Part shown: piece after piece, positions 1 through 11,653 of the stretch | Layout: every line of letters starts with the position of its first letter | Numbering within the stretch: position 1 is the first letter of the stretch | NCBI RefSeq assembly: GCF_040712315.1 | Contig: NC_134018.1 | Coordinates: 40,425,335 to 40,489,334, forward strand | Direction: 5' to 3' | From: Castanea sativa | Taxonomy: Eukaryota; Streptophyta; Magnoliopsida; Fagales; Fagaceae | DNA length: 64,000 nucleotides | Translations under genes and position numbers: made by a program | Notes under the pieces: model-generated | What the model saw: the letters and a program-made list of their open reading frames with translations, nothing else | Database searches by the model: none | Told to the model about the DNA's origin: nothing

Positions 1-54
1 GTATGAGTGAGGTTTGGGTAGGAAGGTTTACGAATGGAAAGTGAGGGATCGAAG

Positions 55-1448
55 TATTGGATAAATACATGTTTGTATCGCATACAAAACATACACCGCG
101 AAAAATTAACAGATCTACTTCATTCACAATTGTTAACATGTACTATGTAAATTTCAAAATTCAAAAATAAAAGAACGTATCATGGTGTGGTGAAATTCAA
201 AACCAAAAATCAGAAGTACTTGGGAACACTTTTAATCTTCACTCTAATTCCACTTTACGCCCAAGAAGTGTGGTCTTTCAATCAGTTTCCAATGGAGAAT
301 AAGAGAGTGGCTTACGCTCACGTACACACACTTTCACAATAGTGTCTCATATTCAAAATTTTGTATGTTTCTCCCTTTGTGTCTAACTGATTATCTAATT
401 AGGCTGACCTTTTGAGCCATTCCAATTGGGCTTTAGCGTGTGGCTTGGAGTGGAACCAAAAGAGAACAAATAAGACTCTAGCTCCAATGGGCTTTGGGCT
501 TTTCTGTCAACTCTCGATAAGTCCAAAGTCACCATTAATTATATTTAATACCACTATATAAATATAATTGCACTCTAAGCCTTATTAATAAATTATATCC
601 CAAGATTTTATTGTACATTCAAGCCCTTCATAAAATATTTGTAGTAATACAAAGTCATGAATGTAGACTGCCACTTTGAAGATTACTACATCTTAATCCT
701 TGAGTACCCGATTTAATCCTTTAAATTATTCTTTATATGTTAAATCTAATTTTATAAACATATACTTTAATAACTCCTTACTAAAGTAATTAGGTTTAAA
801 ACTCTAAATAATCAAACCTATTAAACTTATCTCAAGGGTATATTTTATATCTCCGTTAAGAGATTATAAATTCCATCTTGAGAATATATGTTTCATCAAC
901 ACTAAATGTGACTGCCCAACATACTGAGGTTTTAATCGTGACTTTAGATCTCACTCCTAATATATCAAAGCAGCCTACACTTCATGATCAGGTCTATTAT
1001 TCTCTCATGATTAAGAGTTCATGTAAATAGAAGTCGTAAGATTTATTATTCATTTGACAATCATTAGGAAAATAATAAATCTCACAGCGGTCCAATTTAA
1101 TATGTCTTAACTCTTAAAACATATCAACACATCAACTATAAATCTCCACTTGCATGATCAAGACAAATTATCTTAGTTGATATGTTATAGTCTTCGCAAA
1201 TGAAATGTTCAATTTCATCACCGACTACAAATTATAATTCTGAATTTACAAAGAACTTGTAATCTATATCTTCTGTGACTAAATCACATAAATCACATAC
1301 TATGCATTTTATGGACTATATGACAATGTCCAATATTTATATTACCATTATTTTAGATAATAATAATAATAAAAAAAAACTATATTAATCACAATATTAA
1401 ATCATACATAGCATTATACAATAGGATTTAAGGACAGTAGTCCTAACA
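55..1448 (-). mobile_element. Solo LTR of a Ty1/copia element (same family as copia B)
   Basis: The block matches the 3' LTR of copia B (23792-25222) almost end to end, from the CATGTTTGTAT motif near 69 to the CCTAACA end at 1448. No coding sequence is attached on either side, so it is read as a solo LTR. On the minus strand it begins TGTTAGGACTAC. The flanks CGAAG (50-54) and CGGAG (1449-1453) agree at four of five bases and are a plausible target-site duplication. The left boundary is inferred from the copia B copy and could be off by a few bases. Confidence 0.75.
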
Positions 1449-1879
1449 CGGAGAAGAAGGTTCCGAAAAAGATCTTGCACATGTCATTACCCATCTTTTT
1501 ATTTGTTTTTGCTTTTTAATTTTTTTTTCCCCGTTTTGGCCTTTTGGATTTGGACCCAGCTGAGCTCTTATTCTGTTGACCACCATCTACTTGGGCATGA
1601 TTATTCACCAAACTACCATTCTTTTTTTTTATAGGATTCTTTTCTTTTTTTAAGAAATGAGTGTATATTTTTTCCACAATTTATTGAGTTAGTGTACTAT
1701 AAACTAATGTTGATCATAGATTTTGAAAATTAAAAAATAATTGTTAATAAAAAAAATATTTCAATTTTGGGTATAAGGAGAGCAAATAATAAATGAATGA
1801 AATCTGAATATTAAATTACCGGATTATATGAAATCTAACTCTTTAAGAACTGGATTTTGTGCATACGTGGAATGGTTGA

Positions 1880-2639
1880 TGTAAGTGCACAATTGCGTCT
1901 GGACCCAAAAACACACGTGGGCTCAGGCCCAATGAGCCTTAAACAATGAAATTTGTAGAGTGCAGGCTCGCAATCTAGTTTAGTGATATTCGAAACTTGA
2001 TAAACAGGCTAGAATGTTACAGTATTTGCAAATAATAGACAAACGGGGCAAAATGAACCTCCTCGGACGTAAGCCGAGGACAACTTATATATTATTTCTC
2101 CTTTTTCTTTCAAAGGTTACAGTTCTCAATATTTGTCTCCCCCCCCCCTTTTTCTTTACTCTCTTCCCTCCTTAAATACTTCTTCTTCTGCCCTCTTCAT
2201 CCACGTGTAAAGCAAATCACCCTATTAGACACCTATCCCATCCACCACCCTCTAGAAGTCTTCAAATGATAGCAAGAAGGCTGACTTCTACTATTCAGGG
2301 GTCATTTCTCCATTAATGCAGCCAGGGAGGTAGGTGCAGGGTCTTTAATGTAGAGGTAGCAGCCTTTTTCTGAGATATTTCTCTCACACCGTTGCGTCCG
2401 GGGGTGCTTAAATCCCCCTCTTAACCAACGGTTTTTCCAGAATTCTACCTTGATCTTTTTGGCGAATCTCAGGGTCATCGTGGGTCTGTCCGAGGAGAGA
2501 TTCGTCCTCGGACGAATTCTCGGACTCTCGACTCATGGACCGACCTGCAGTTCTAGGGGGCTTTTTGTCTAAAACAAACTAGTGCCCATCAATAAAGCCC
2601 AAGGCCCAAATACTTACTTAGGCCCTTTTGGTCCCCACA
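1880..2639 (+). mobile_element. Solo LTR with 5-bp target-site duplication
   Basis: The element starts TGTAAGTGCACAATTG and ends TTGGTCCCCACA, the TG...CA ends of an LTR. It is flanked by perfect direct repeats GTTGA at 1875-1879 and 2640-2644, which also restore the GTTGACATG landmark of the surrounding tandem array. It contains a CCGAGGA/TCCTCGG-rich block and an AATAAA at 2591, which suggests plus-strand orientation. It has no coding capacity, so it is a solo LTR of 760 bp. The superfamily is not determined. Confidence 0.8.
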
Positions 2640-3135
2640 GTTGACATGATGAAAAGTAATATTAAAGTGGAATCCAGATGTTTAACATCATGATTCTCCT
2701 AGTTGAGCTCTTACTTTATATATTGTCGTCCAGTCCACTTTAGCCTATTTATTCACAAAACTACCATTTTTTCTTTTTTCTTTTTTTAGATATAAGTTAG
2801 CTATGGGGGATAATAAGTTTATACTTGCACGAAAATTTTCAAAATTTTGTGTTATCTTGCTATATAAAATTGATATAAAATAAGTTTATACTTACACAAA
2901 AATTTTCAAATTTTTTAGTTAGCTTACTATATAAAATTGATATAAAACAATTGGAGATAGATTTGACAATGGAAAAATATTTTTTAATAGAAAAAAAAAA
3001 TTGGAGTTTGGGGTTTAAGGAGGACAAATAATAAATGTAGGAAATCCGAATGATAAAGAAACATATTGTATGAAAATTAAATCTTTAAAAACCGGATTTT
3101 GAGCATATGCCAAACAGTTGACATGTTAAAAAGTA

Positions 3136-3482
3136 CTCCTGCCTTCTCAGTTTATTTGTCCTCTATTTCATTTTGGAATGTCCCAAAATATTGTTGCATT
3201 TTTAAAAATAAAAATCATTAATTTACTAATATTCCTATTATACTCCTACTTTATTATCAAAACTATTTGAAAAGAAAATTAACAAATATTTTAAAAAATC
3301 AATCTAATTGGGACACCTTTTTAGTTGCCTCATTAAGAATAACTCTTTAAAAAAAATGATAAATTTACTTAAGGGTAGTTTTGTAAACTTATATATTTTT
3401 ATAAGGCAGACAAGACAATAAATTATGTTCCCTTAAAAAGTTTAACTTTTTAAACATGACAAACAAATTGGGTCGGAGGGAG
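3136..3482. mobile_element. Stowaway-like (Tc1/mariner) MITE
   Basis: The right end reads inward on the minus strand as CTCCCTCCGACCCAATTTG, the typical Stowaway terminus. The left end CTCCTGCCTTCTCAGTTTATT is a diverged copy of it. Both ends are flanked by TA (3134-3135 and 3483-3484), the expected 2-bp duplication. The interior is AT-rich and non-coding. Its length of 347 bp suits the class. Confidence 0.75.
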
Positions 3483-4740
3483 TAGCGTTAAAGGACTTAA
3501 AGTGGAGTTTGTTCCTAATAATAATAAATAAATAAATAATATATAATAAAAAAGTGGAGTCCAAATGTTTAACATCGGTATTAACCCAGTTGAGCTCTTG
3601 CTTTGTTGGCCACCATTCACTTTTCTTATTCATAAAATACCATTCCTTCTAGAGTTCATGTACATGCATAATAAAAATGTCAACTTTTCACAAAAAGCTA
3701 AGATATTAATTCATTATAGGTCAAAATAAAATAAAATAATATTATACTAAAACCTGCCAAAACTAAAAATAATGTGTGAAATTCTTTAAAAAAAATAATG
3801 TGTAAAATTATTTTGAAACTCATTTTTGCTCCTAAAATATCTCTTTCTTTTATATATATAAGAAATGAGGTGGTTAAGGTAAACAACAAGTTTACACATA
3901 TATAATATTTTTCACAAATTATTATCTCATCATATAAACTAATGTTAGCAATAGATTTGACAATTGACAAATAAATGTTAATAGCAAAAAAAAATATTGA
4001 GATTTTGGGGTTTAAAGAGGAAATGTAATAAATGCAGGAAATTTGAAAGCTAAAGAACCAAATAGTATGAAATCTAACTTTTTAAGAATCAAATTTTGTG
4101 CATACAAGAAAAAGTTGACATGTTAAAAAGTAATGTCAAAGTGGAATCTAGATGGTTAACATTGGGATTTTTCTAGCTGTGATCTTGCTCTATTGACCAC
4201 CATCCACTTTGGCCTACTTATTCATGAACCCACCATATATTTTATTTTGTTTTATTTCCACATAAATGAGGGAGTTACAACGGATAATAAGTTAAAATTG
4301 ATGTCGGTGATAGATTTGACAATTGAAAAATAATTGTTAATAGAATAAATATTTTTGAATTTTGAAGTTTAAGGAAAAATAATAAATGCAAAAAAAAAAA
4401 TCAAACGTAAAAAACCAAATTATGTGAAATCTAGATATTCAAAAGCTGAATTTTGTGCATACGTGGAATAGTTGAAATATTGAAAAGTGATGTCAAAGTT
4501 GGAATCCAGATGTTTAACATCAGGATCCAAAAAATAAATGAAATGAAGAAATATCCAAATTCTTTTTTCTTTTTCTTTTTTTGTTTAGAACATTCTACAC
4601 TAAGGTATACCACAAACAAAACCAACATTGAAAGAGAGCGAGAGAGAAAGATGAATTGAAAAAGCAGAGAAAAAAAATTAAAGTGCACATCCAGATTCAC
4701 TTTTGAGGAGGAAAAACTAGATCGGATTATACTAAACACA

Positions 4741-5127
4741 AATTTTACTCACATGTAAAGAATTGGTTTATTCAATTGCCATATTTCATGTAATTTGATA
4801 TTTCAAACACCTAGATTCCTCACAAATTTCCTTTGGACCCGAAAAAAAAATTTATTTTATTTTATTTTAAATAATTATTTGCCAATTGTGCTATGATAGG
4901 TCCTTGCGAAAGTGGTATGGATAACTCAACAAACAAAGTTTTTTTATTATAAAAAAAAGGTAGTTAATTTGTGTGTTTGAAGAAAAACTTTTAAGTTAAA
5001 CTTCCATGTACATAAAAGTCAGAGGGTTTTACTAATGGTAACAATTCAAATATGCATTCTTGGTCACAAGTTTGATCCTAATTATTGTGTTGTTATTATT
5101 TTGTTCAAACCAAAACGACGTTGTTTA

Positions 5128-5128
<1 letters not shown>
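4741..5128. other. AT-rich stretch, nothing recognised
   Basis: There is no credible reading frame, RNA gene or repeat boundary here. Only short A and T runs were seen. Confidence 0.6.

Positions 5129-5166
<38 letters not shown>
5129..5166. repeat. (CT)n microsatellite
   Basis: About 18 uninterrupted CT units lie immediately left of the Tourist-like MITE whose TSD starts at 5165. Confidence 0.95.
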
Positions 5167-5322
5167 AGGGGCTTTTGGTTTGTTGTTATGTGCCATTGAT
5201 GTGATGCACATTACAATAATGTGACATTAAGAGTTTTTGTTTATTTTATTTTTTCTAATATTACTATACTTTAAAATTACAAAATATATCACATCATCTT
5301 CCTAAACAATGTATTCTTGTAT

Positions 5323-5529
5323 TGAGATTACGGGTACCTGTAATTGTAAGTGACAGTTGTTAGTGGTAATGTTAGGCAGTTGGGGTAGTTAGGCAATTAG
5401 GTAGGCAATTAAGCTAGTTGCTGATGGAGGGTTAGTTGTTGTTAGTAGAGTTAGTTGTACAGATATGGATTGAATAAAAGGGGCAAGTTGTACTTGTAAA
5501 GGATATCCATAATAAGATTGTGTTTCATT

Positions 5530-5590
<61 letters not shown>

Positions 5591-5674
5591 GTCTTCTTCT
5601 TAAGGAGGTTCAGATCCCCTCGAAGAGATCTACCATAATACCATAATCCTGCCAAATTCTCTAGGTTATTAACA
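5323..5674 (+). repeat. gypsy LTR, first copy (5' LTR)
   Basis: It contains the segment GGGTACCTGTAATTG, a (CT)n(TA)n tract (5531-5589) and the terminal CTCTAGGTTATTAACA. It is followed three bases later by a primer-binding site. The same sequence recurs inverted at 6525-6898 and truncated at 9032-9233. Confidence 0.8.
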
Positions 5675-5677
5675 TTT

Positions 5678-5688
5678 TGGTATCAGAG
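5678..5688 (+). other. Primer-binding site for initiator Met-tRNA
   Basis: TGGTATCAGAG matches the usual plant retrotransposon priming site complementary to the 3' end of initiator methionine tRNA. It lies three bases after the LTR end. Confidence 0.8.
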
Positions 5689-5710
5689 AATTTGATCCAT
5701 CTTTCCCACC

Positions 5711-6530
5711 ATGGCTGAAACTTGTGCCCAGTCTTAAGACACAGAAAAGATTATAGCTCTGTCTAAAGTTTCAGAGCACCATGAGCAAACTTTACAAGAG
5801 ATTTAGAAGCAATTTCAAGCCATTAATATGTTCATGCAAAGAATGGTTAAAGCAGGAAAAAAAAACAGCAAAGTCCAAATTCAGGCTCCGAAGCTCTCTT
5901 GATTGACAATAAATTGGGAAATTCAGAATCTACCACAATGAATTTGATCAAGAATCTGAAATTACAGTTTCCTCTATTTCAAGGGGAAGACCCTACCTGT
6001 TGGGTGTATCGTGCAAGGCAATTCTTCTCTTACAACCATACCCTAAAACATTAACACGTGATGATGGCTTCATATCACCTTAATGGGGAAGCCTTGATCT
6101 AGTTTCAGAATATAGAGCAAGCTGGAGGGTTTGCTAGTTGGGAGGTTTACGTTCAAGCTTTACAGACGAGATTTGGAGCTACAGCCTATGATGATCCTAT
6201 GGAGGCATTGACTCATCTCAAACAAACTTCTACAGTGGTAGCATACAAAGGTAATTTCGAAATCCTTTCCAACATAATTGTAGGGTTATCCAAGGCTCAT
6301 AAATTGAGTTGCTTCTTGAGTGGCTTAAGGGATGAAACCTATAAGAATGTTAGTACCTAAGACCCTTAATGAGACATTTGGATTAGCTAAGATTCAAGAG
6401 GAGTACTTGCTAAGTTGCAAGAAGGGGTCTTCAATCCTAGGTTTGCCTAAGTCTAAGGGTATAGTTGAATCTAGGATTAAGCTTCCACTACAAAGATTGA
6501 CTAGTTCTCAAATGAAAGAAAGAAGGTTAA
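5711..6530 (+). pseudogene. gypsy gag, broken
   Basis: A start codon at 5711 opens MAETCAQS, but an in-frame stop follows at once. Further along, in shifting frames, come gag-like stretches: a LQFPLFQGEDPTCWVYRA segment around 5960-6015, then FASWEVYVQALQTRFGA, DDPMEALTHLKQ and FLSGLRDETYKN. These follow the usual order of a plant Ty3/gypsy gag (capsid) domain. Several stops and frameshifts make it non-functional. It ends abruptly at the inverted LTR near 6525, without a zinc knuckle or protease. Confidence 0.7.
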
Positions 6531-6620
6531 AAACCTAGAGAATTTGGCAGGATTATGAAATTATGGTAGATCTCTTCAAGGGGATTTGAACCTCCTTAAG
6601 AAGAAGACAAAGATAGATAG

Positions 6621-6667
<47 letters not shown>

Positions 6668-6898
6668 GAGAGGGAGAGAGCAACGAAACACAATCTTATT
6701 ATGCATATCCTCTACTAGTACAGCTTGCCCCTTTTATTCAATCCATATCAGTACAACTAACTCTACTAACAACAACTAACCCTTCCATCAGTAAATAACT
6801 CAACTGCCTACCCAATTTCCTAACTACCCCAACAACCTAAACCCAACTACCTAACATTGCCACTACCAACTATCATTTACAATTACAGGTACCTATCA
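6525..6898 (-). repeat. gypsy LTR, second copy (inverted)
   Basis: This is the reverse complement of the LTR at 5323-5674, including GGTACCTGTAATTG near 6890 and CCAAATTCTCTAGG near 6540. It carries a (CA)n(TA)n tract at 6625-6668 in place of the CT/TA tract. A purine-rich tract (minus strand, GAATGGGAGGGGTAA) lies just outside it at 6899-6913, as expected 5' of a 3' LTR. Confidence 0.8.
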
Positions 6899-6949
6899 TT
6901 ACCCCTCCCATTCAAAACACCTTGCCCACAAGGTGGGGGAAAGAAAGCT

Positions 6950-9028
6950 GGAGTTGATGCAAGGACTCCCAAGTAGCCTCTTCTATGGTGGAGCCTGACC
7001 ATTAAACTAAAACCTTAGTAACATCACGTGTTCTCAAGGTCTTTATGCCGGTCTACAAAACTGCAATGGGCTCAGAACAAAGCTGCCCTATATCATCCAC
7101 TAGTGGTAGTGTAGGAAAAGGAGTGACATGCTTACCTAACTTCAACTTTAAGTAGAAAACATGAAAAACATGATGGATTTTGGATTTTAGTGGTAATGCT
7201 AATTTGTAAGACACTTGACCAATCAGTTGAATCACCTGGAAAGGGCTAAAGCACCTAAGTGAAAGCTTCCACTTCCCCTTATAAGCTAGGGTCCTTTGCC
7301 AATATGGTTGCAATCTAAGATACACCAAACCACCAAGTTGAAATGATCTTGCAACTCTATGTTTATCAACATAAAGCTTCATCCTTTCTTGGGCAGCCAA
7401 AAGGTGACCCCTAAGAGTGGCCAAAACTTCTTGTCTTTGGCTGAGTAAGGAGTCTAAAACATCCACCCTAGTGGTACCAGGTATGTAAGCTTGTAGTTTA
7501 GGAGGTGGAAACTCATAGAGTGCCTCAAAGGGAGTGAGCTTAAGACTGGTGTGGAAGTTGGTGTTGAACCAAAATTTTGCTAGAGGAAGCCATTCAGCCC
7601 ACTAATGAGGACCGTCACAAGTAAAGGATCACAAGTATTGTTGCAAACTCCTATTCACCACTTTAATTTGGCCATCAGATTAGGGATGGTATGCAGTGGA
7701 CATGGCTAAGTCAGTACCTTGTAACTTGAATAGTTTAGTCCAAAAGAGAGAAGTGAAGGTGGCATCCCTGTCATTCACCATGGAAACAGGCATACCATGA
7801 AGCTTGAAGATATATTACATGTATAGAGATGCAATCTTAGCAACAGTGTAGGGATGAGAAATAGGCACAAAATGAACATATTTTGTCAACCTGTCCCCCA
7901 CCACTAGAATTACCTTAAAGCCTTGTGATCTAGGAAGGCCTTCCACAAAATCAAGACTGATATCAGTCCAAGGAGCGGTAGGAATGGGTAAAGGTTGAAG
8001 CAACCCAGCAAGAGCAAAGGTCTCTGACTTTACCCTCTGACAGACATCACACTCCTTAATAAACTACTTAAGATTAGTTTTCATGCCATGCCAAAAGAAT
8101 TCCCTCTTAACTCTCTAATAGGACTTAAGGAAGCCAGAATGTCCAGCTAAGGGACTACTATGTACATGATGTAAAATTTGACCCTTTAAAGGACAAGAAG
8201 AACCCAAATAGAACCTCCCCTTGTAGAAAAGCAAACCATTTTGGAAAGTGAAGCCTTTTGGAGAAACACCAAATTGGATTGATTGAATAATATGCTGAAT
8301 CTCAGCATCTAAAGAGTAATTGTCCTTGAGAATAAGCAACCAAGATGTATCCGGAACTGATAAGAGGCACAAACACCCCACAGAAGCACCATTGCCACTT
8401 AATTGGTCAGAATCAGATTGAAAAATGGCTTTAAACTTTTTCGAAAGGGCATCAGCAACCTTGTTATCCACTCCCTTGTACTCAACCACAAACAAATAAC
8501 CTAACAGCTTGGCCAACCACTTCTATTGTGCACGTGTTGCAATTCTTTACTCAAGTAAAAACTTCAAACTTTGATGGTCCATCCTCACCATAAAGGGTTT
8601 ACCCACCAAGTAAGGCCTCCATTTCCTTACTGCAATTGTTAAGGCTAGTAACTCAGTTTCATAGGTAGACAAATGGAGATGCTTCCCTTTCAACGCTTGG
8701 CTATGAAATGCAATGGGTCTGTTGTTCTGCATCAAAACAGCTTCCAATCCAGTACTAGATGCATCACATTCAAAGACAGAAGGTTGGGAAAAATCAGGTA
8801 GGGCTAGGACAAGAGGATGAGAAACTGCTTCCTTAAGACTGTTGAATGCTTGCTGAGCCTAATCATCCCAGTGAAATGAATCCTTCTTAAGAAGATCAGT
8901 CAAGGGTTGAGCAATGGAACCATACCCTTTAATGAACTTCCTATAGTACCCTGTGAGTCCTAAGAAGCCCCTTAAGGCCTTGACAGAAGTAGGAACAGGC
9001 AACTGCTGCATAGTAGAGGTTTTTTTAG
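6950..9028 (-). pseudogene. gypsy pol remnant: RT thumb, RNase H, integrase
   Basis: Read on the minus strand from 9028 the order is: the end of reverse transcriptase ([20 protein letters not shown]); RNase H (8547-8747, IAFHSQALKGKHLHLSTYE, ELLALTIAVRKWRPYL, MDHQSLKFLL); and the linker with an H-H-type integrase zinc-finger region (8115-8516, HHVHSSPLAGHSG). Then come the integrase core start (7815-8003, WTDISLDFVEGLPRSQG, VVGDRLTKYVHF) and the integrase C-terminal part (7053-7466, YVDKHRVARSFQLGG, VYLRLQPYWQ). Domain order RT-RH-INT is that of Ty3/gypsy. Stops and frameshifts separate the pieces. Protease and the catalytic part of RT are missing. Confidence 0.85.
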
Positions 9029-9031
9029 GAT

Positions 9032-9233
9032 CATCTTGGGTTAGTTGCTGTTAGTAAAGTTAGTTGTACTAATATGGATTGAATAAAAGGGGCAAGCTGG
9101 CTTGTAGAGGATATGCATAATAAGATTGTGTTTCATTACTCTCTCTCTCTGGCTTCTTCTTAAGGAGGTTCAAATCCCCTCAAAGAGGTCTACCATAATT
9201 CCATAAACCTCCAAATTCTCTAGGTTTTTAACA
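9032..9233 (+). repeat. gypsy LTR, third copy (5'-truncated)
   Basis: It matches the 3' two thirds of the LTR at 5323-5674, ending CTCTAGGTTTTTAACA. The long CT/TA tract is reduced to about six CT units. It starts abruptly inside the LTR where it meets the inverted pol sequence. Confidence 0.8.
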
Positions 9234-9307
9234 TTTATTAATGTAATTTTACAATAATGTAATATTACGGCACAATGTAACATCACGGCAAACCAAACGC
9301 CCCCTAA

Positions 9308-10080
9308 ATGGATATGAAAGTTGTAACCAATTATAGTAGATGGACTTGGTACCCAACATGTTTAATTCTTGTTTTCTTTTTGTTTTTTAAATTTTGTGAG
9401 TTAGTGAAATTGATTCCACATTTAATGTATATATCTCTACCTTTAGATGTCTTGTTAATGGGTGTAATTAGGGCAATTGTTATTAAACAATTTTAAGAAA
9501 TGTTTGATACCAAAAAAAAAATATAAGAAGTCTTCAAAAAAATTAATTATTTTTTTCAAAAAATATTTCATAAACTAATGTCATTAGGGCATTCATTAAC
9601 ATTTATTTTATTTTTTATTTCACTTTTTTTTATTGAGTGCTTATAAGTTAATTTACATGCATTAGTTATATGAATTTCGCCCCACGAATGGATGACGGGA
9701 TGTACATTATTTATCATTACCTATGTTGTGACTGAGTGAGAAAATCAGGACAATTTTCTTTTCTCTTTTTTGCTGAGAAATCAAGACAGTTTTCATTTCT
9801 AGAGAACCTTGTTGGTGGCATTGTGCATAGGAGACATCATGGATGGTGCTTTCTAATGCAGATGATATATTAATCTTAAAGTGATTATATAAATAAATAA
9901 ATAAATAATCTTAAAGTAACTTCATATTTTACTTTAAAATCAATGTTTGTTTGTATAAGGTTCAACAATTATATTTTAAAAAATTATACCTTTCAAAAGT
10001 GTTAAAAGCACAATTGTTTTTATCTAATAAGTAAATTGTTCTTGTTCATAAAAATGAGTATATTTTCTAGTATATACTAA
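9308..10080. other. AT-rich intergenic stretch
   Basis: No gene or repeat boundary was recognised. The open frame at 9308-9496 is short, rich in hydrophobic residues from T-rich DNA, and has no recognisable motif. Confidence 0.55.
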
Positions 10081-10221
10081 TCTATATATTACTAAAAGCT
10101 GAAACGTAGCATTTAATGTTACTGCTCTCACGTTGCGCCACATCAGCTGCCACGTCATTTTTAATAAAATATAATTTGTCCTACAATTTTAAAATGGTTT
10201 TTACAATTTTCAACCCTATAA

Positions 10222-10370
10222 ATGCAGCCCACTACTTATTTATTCACTTCCACTATCACCTTATAATAAATCCAGCCCACTACTTATTTATTTACTTCCA
10301 CTATCACCCTATAATAAATTTGTATAATTAATCCAGCTCACCTCTTATTTATTTAGTTCCACTATCAAAC
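10222..10370. repeat. ~55-bp tandem repeat inside the Helitron
   Basis: Three copies of a unit containing CCACTACTTATTTATT and CTTCCACTATCACC lie in tandem. The third copy (from about 10328) is more diverged. Confidence 0.75.
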
Positions 10371-10428
10371 CTAACCCAAAGCCTTTTCAGTTCAGCTTTA
10401 AGGTTTTGCGTGAGCCTTTTCAGCTTTA

Positions 10429-10459
<31 letters not shown>

Positions 10460-11589
10460 GTTGAAGCCTTTCAAGCTTTAGGGTTTTCTTTCCAATTTTT
10501 CAATAATTGTTTTTAACATTTATTTTTTTAATATTTAAACTTTTCCAACCTTTCTCTCTCCCTTACCTTTTCATCTCCCTACTACCCTCTACATTAATAT
10601 CATTCTTCCTCTTTTCCTTCATCTTCCTTTATTTTTGTCTCTTCTTATTCACACCTTCTTATTATAAATTTGTCACTATCTCTTTTATTCTATGCATAGT
10701 TTTCCCTTACCAAAAAAAAAATGGTTCTCTCTCTCTCTCCCTCCCTCCCTCTCTCTCTCTCTCTCAATTTTTTGGTGGATTTTGTTTTTTTTTATTTTTC
10801 TTGCATCTCTACTTTAAGTTGATAATTTTTTATATTCTCTAAAACTCTATTTTGAGTTAATGCGATTTAGTTTTGTTTTTTAAATTGTTGTTGTTGTTTT
10901 TTTTTCCTCTTTGATTGTTAAATGTTATCCTATTGCGTTTTAAATAGTTAAATATAGCATATAAAAATATAATATTAGTCTATTAAATAGAATGAATTGG
11001 ATAATTTGGTATTTATTCTGTTACATAGCATGATTTTTTATAGTGCTCAATTTAGATATTAAACTATAAGACTTTACTAATTTTTGTTTATTTTCTAATC
11101 CTTTGTGGTGGACAAAGTACTCTTAATAGTTATGTTAGAAGTACTCTATAATGCCATTCATTTAAAGAAAATCAAAGGTTAGCCAAATGAAAATAATCGG
11201 ATAGGTGACAAATTTTAACTTTTGCAATTTTATTTTAATTATTATTATTTTATAACAATGCATGTATAGAAATTTAATTCTTAGATTTTGCTAATATTTG
11301 TTTATTTGATAATATGTTTTGGGTGGCCGAAATTATAATTTCTACAAAAAAAAAACCTTAATAGATTATCAAAAACAAAATTTTATCCTAATATTGGTTC
11401 AATTAATCATTGTTAAGTTTTATTAATTTTTTTTAGTTTAGATTTTTTTTTTTTGGATTGTTCCTATATTATATTTATTATTGTTCTTATAATAAATAAA
11501 AATATAATTACGAAATACATTACTCATTATTAGATTAATTTAAATTGTAAAAAAAAAATTTAATAAAACCACCATAAAAATAATTATCA

Positions 11590-11602
11590 CGCGCAATGCG
11601 CG
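11590..11602 (+). terminator. Helitron 3' terminal hairpin
   Basis: CGCGC-AAT-GCGCG forms a short GC stem 13 bp before the 3' end, the usual replication-termination signal of plant Helitrons. Confidence 0.75.
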
Positions 11603-11653
11603 GGTTTGCGGCTTATTATATAATAAACTCTATAATTTGATATCGTTTACAAG

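Larger units (their letters stand above)
1500..4560. repeat. Diverged ~500-bp tandem repeat array
   Basis: Recurrent landmarks in the same order mark four to five copies of one unit. These are a GTTGACATG..AAAAGTAAT segment, a GTGGAATCCAGATG.TTAACAT segment, GAGCTCTT followed by ACCACCAT, and a block ending in GGATTTTGTGCATACG. The first landmark occurs near 2640, 3117, 4112 and 4472. The array is interrupted by a solo LTR (1880-2639) and a MITE (3136-3482), which explains the uneven spacing. The open frames here are short and AT-rich and are not credible genes. Confidence 0.6.
5323..9233. mobile_element. Rearranged Ty3/gypsy element with an inverted 3' half
   Basis: The order is LTR(+), PBS(+), gag(+), then LTR(-) and pol(-) in reverse, then an LTR(+) fragment. 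A normal element would be LTR-gag-pol-LTR on one strand. The outer flanks TGTAT (5318-5322) and TTTAT (9234-9238) match at four of five bases and suggest one insertion event. Inversion of pol plus the 3' LTR, or a second element inserted head-on followed by deletions, would both explain it. Protease and most of the reverse transcriptase are absent. Confidence 0.7.
5168..9304. mobile_element. Tourist-like (PIF/Harbinger) MITE split by a gypsy insertion
   Basis: The left end GGGGCTTTTGGTTTG (5168) and the inverted right end GGGGGCGTTTGGTTTG (9304 reading leftwards) are terminal inverted repeats. They are flanked by TAA on both sides (5165-5167 and 9305-9307), the 3-bp duplication of PIF/Harbinger elements. 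Only about 220 bp belong to the MITE (5168-5317 and 9239-9304). The middle is the gypsy element, so the MITE was the older resident. Confidence 0.7.
10081..11615 (+). mobile_element. Non-autonomous Helitron
   Basis: The 5' end TCTATATATTACTAAAAGC is a typical plant Helitron start and is preceded by A. The 3' end has a GC-rich palindrome (11590-11602) followed by GGTTTGCGGCTTA and then T, so the element sits between A and T as Helitrons do. The canonical CTRR end is CTTA here, one change from CTAG or CTAA. No Rep/helicase gene is present in 1,535 bp. The open frames inside (for example 10507-10842) are low-complexity T-rich translations, not genes. Confidence 0.8.

Noticed and set aside
4431..4739. 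102-codon minus-strand frame
   Set aside because: It crosses an array unit and A-rich sequence, and its composition is dominated by Phe, Ser and Lys runs.
10507..10842. 111-codon frame inside the Helitron
   Set aside because: T- and C-rich simple sequence gives Phe/Leu/Ser runs. No motif, and the Helitron class here is non-autonomous.
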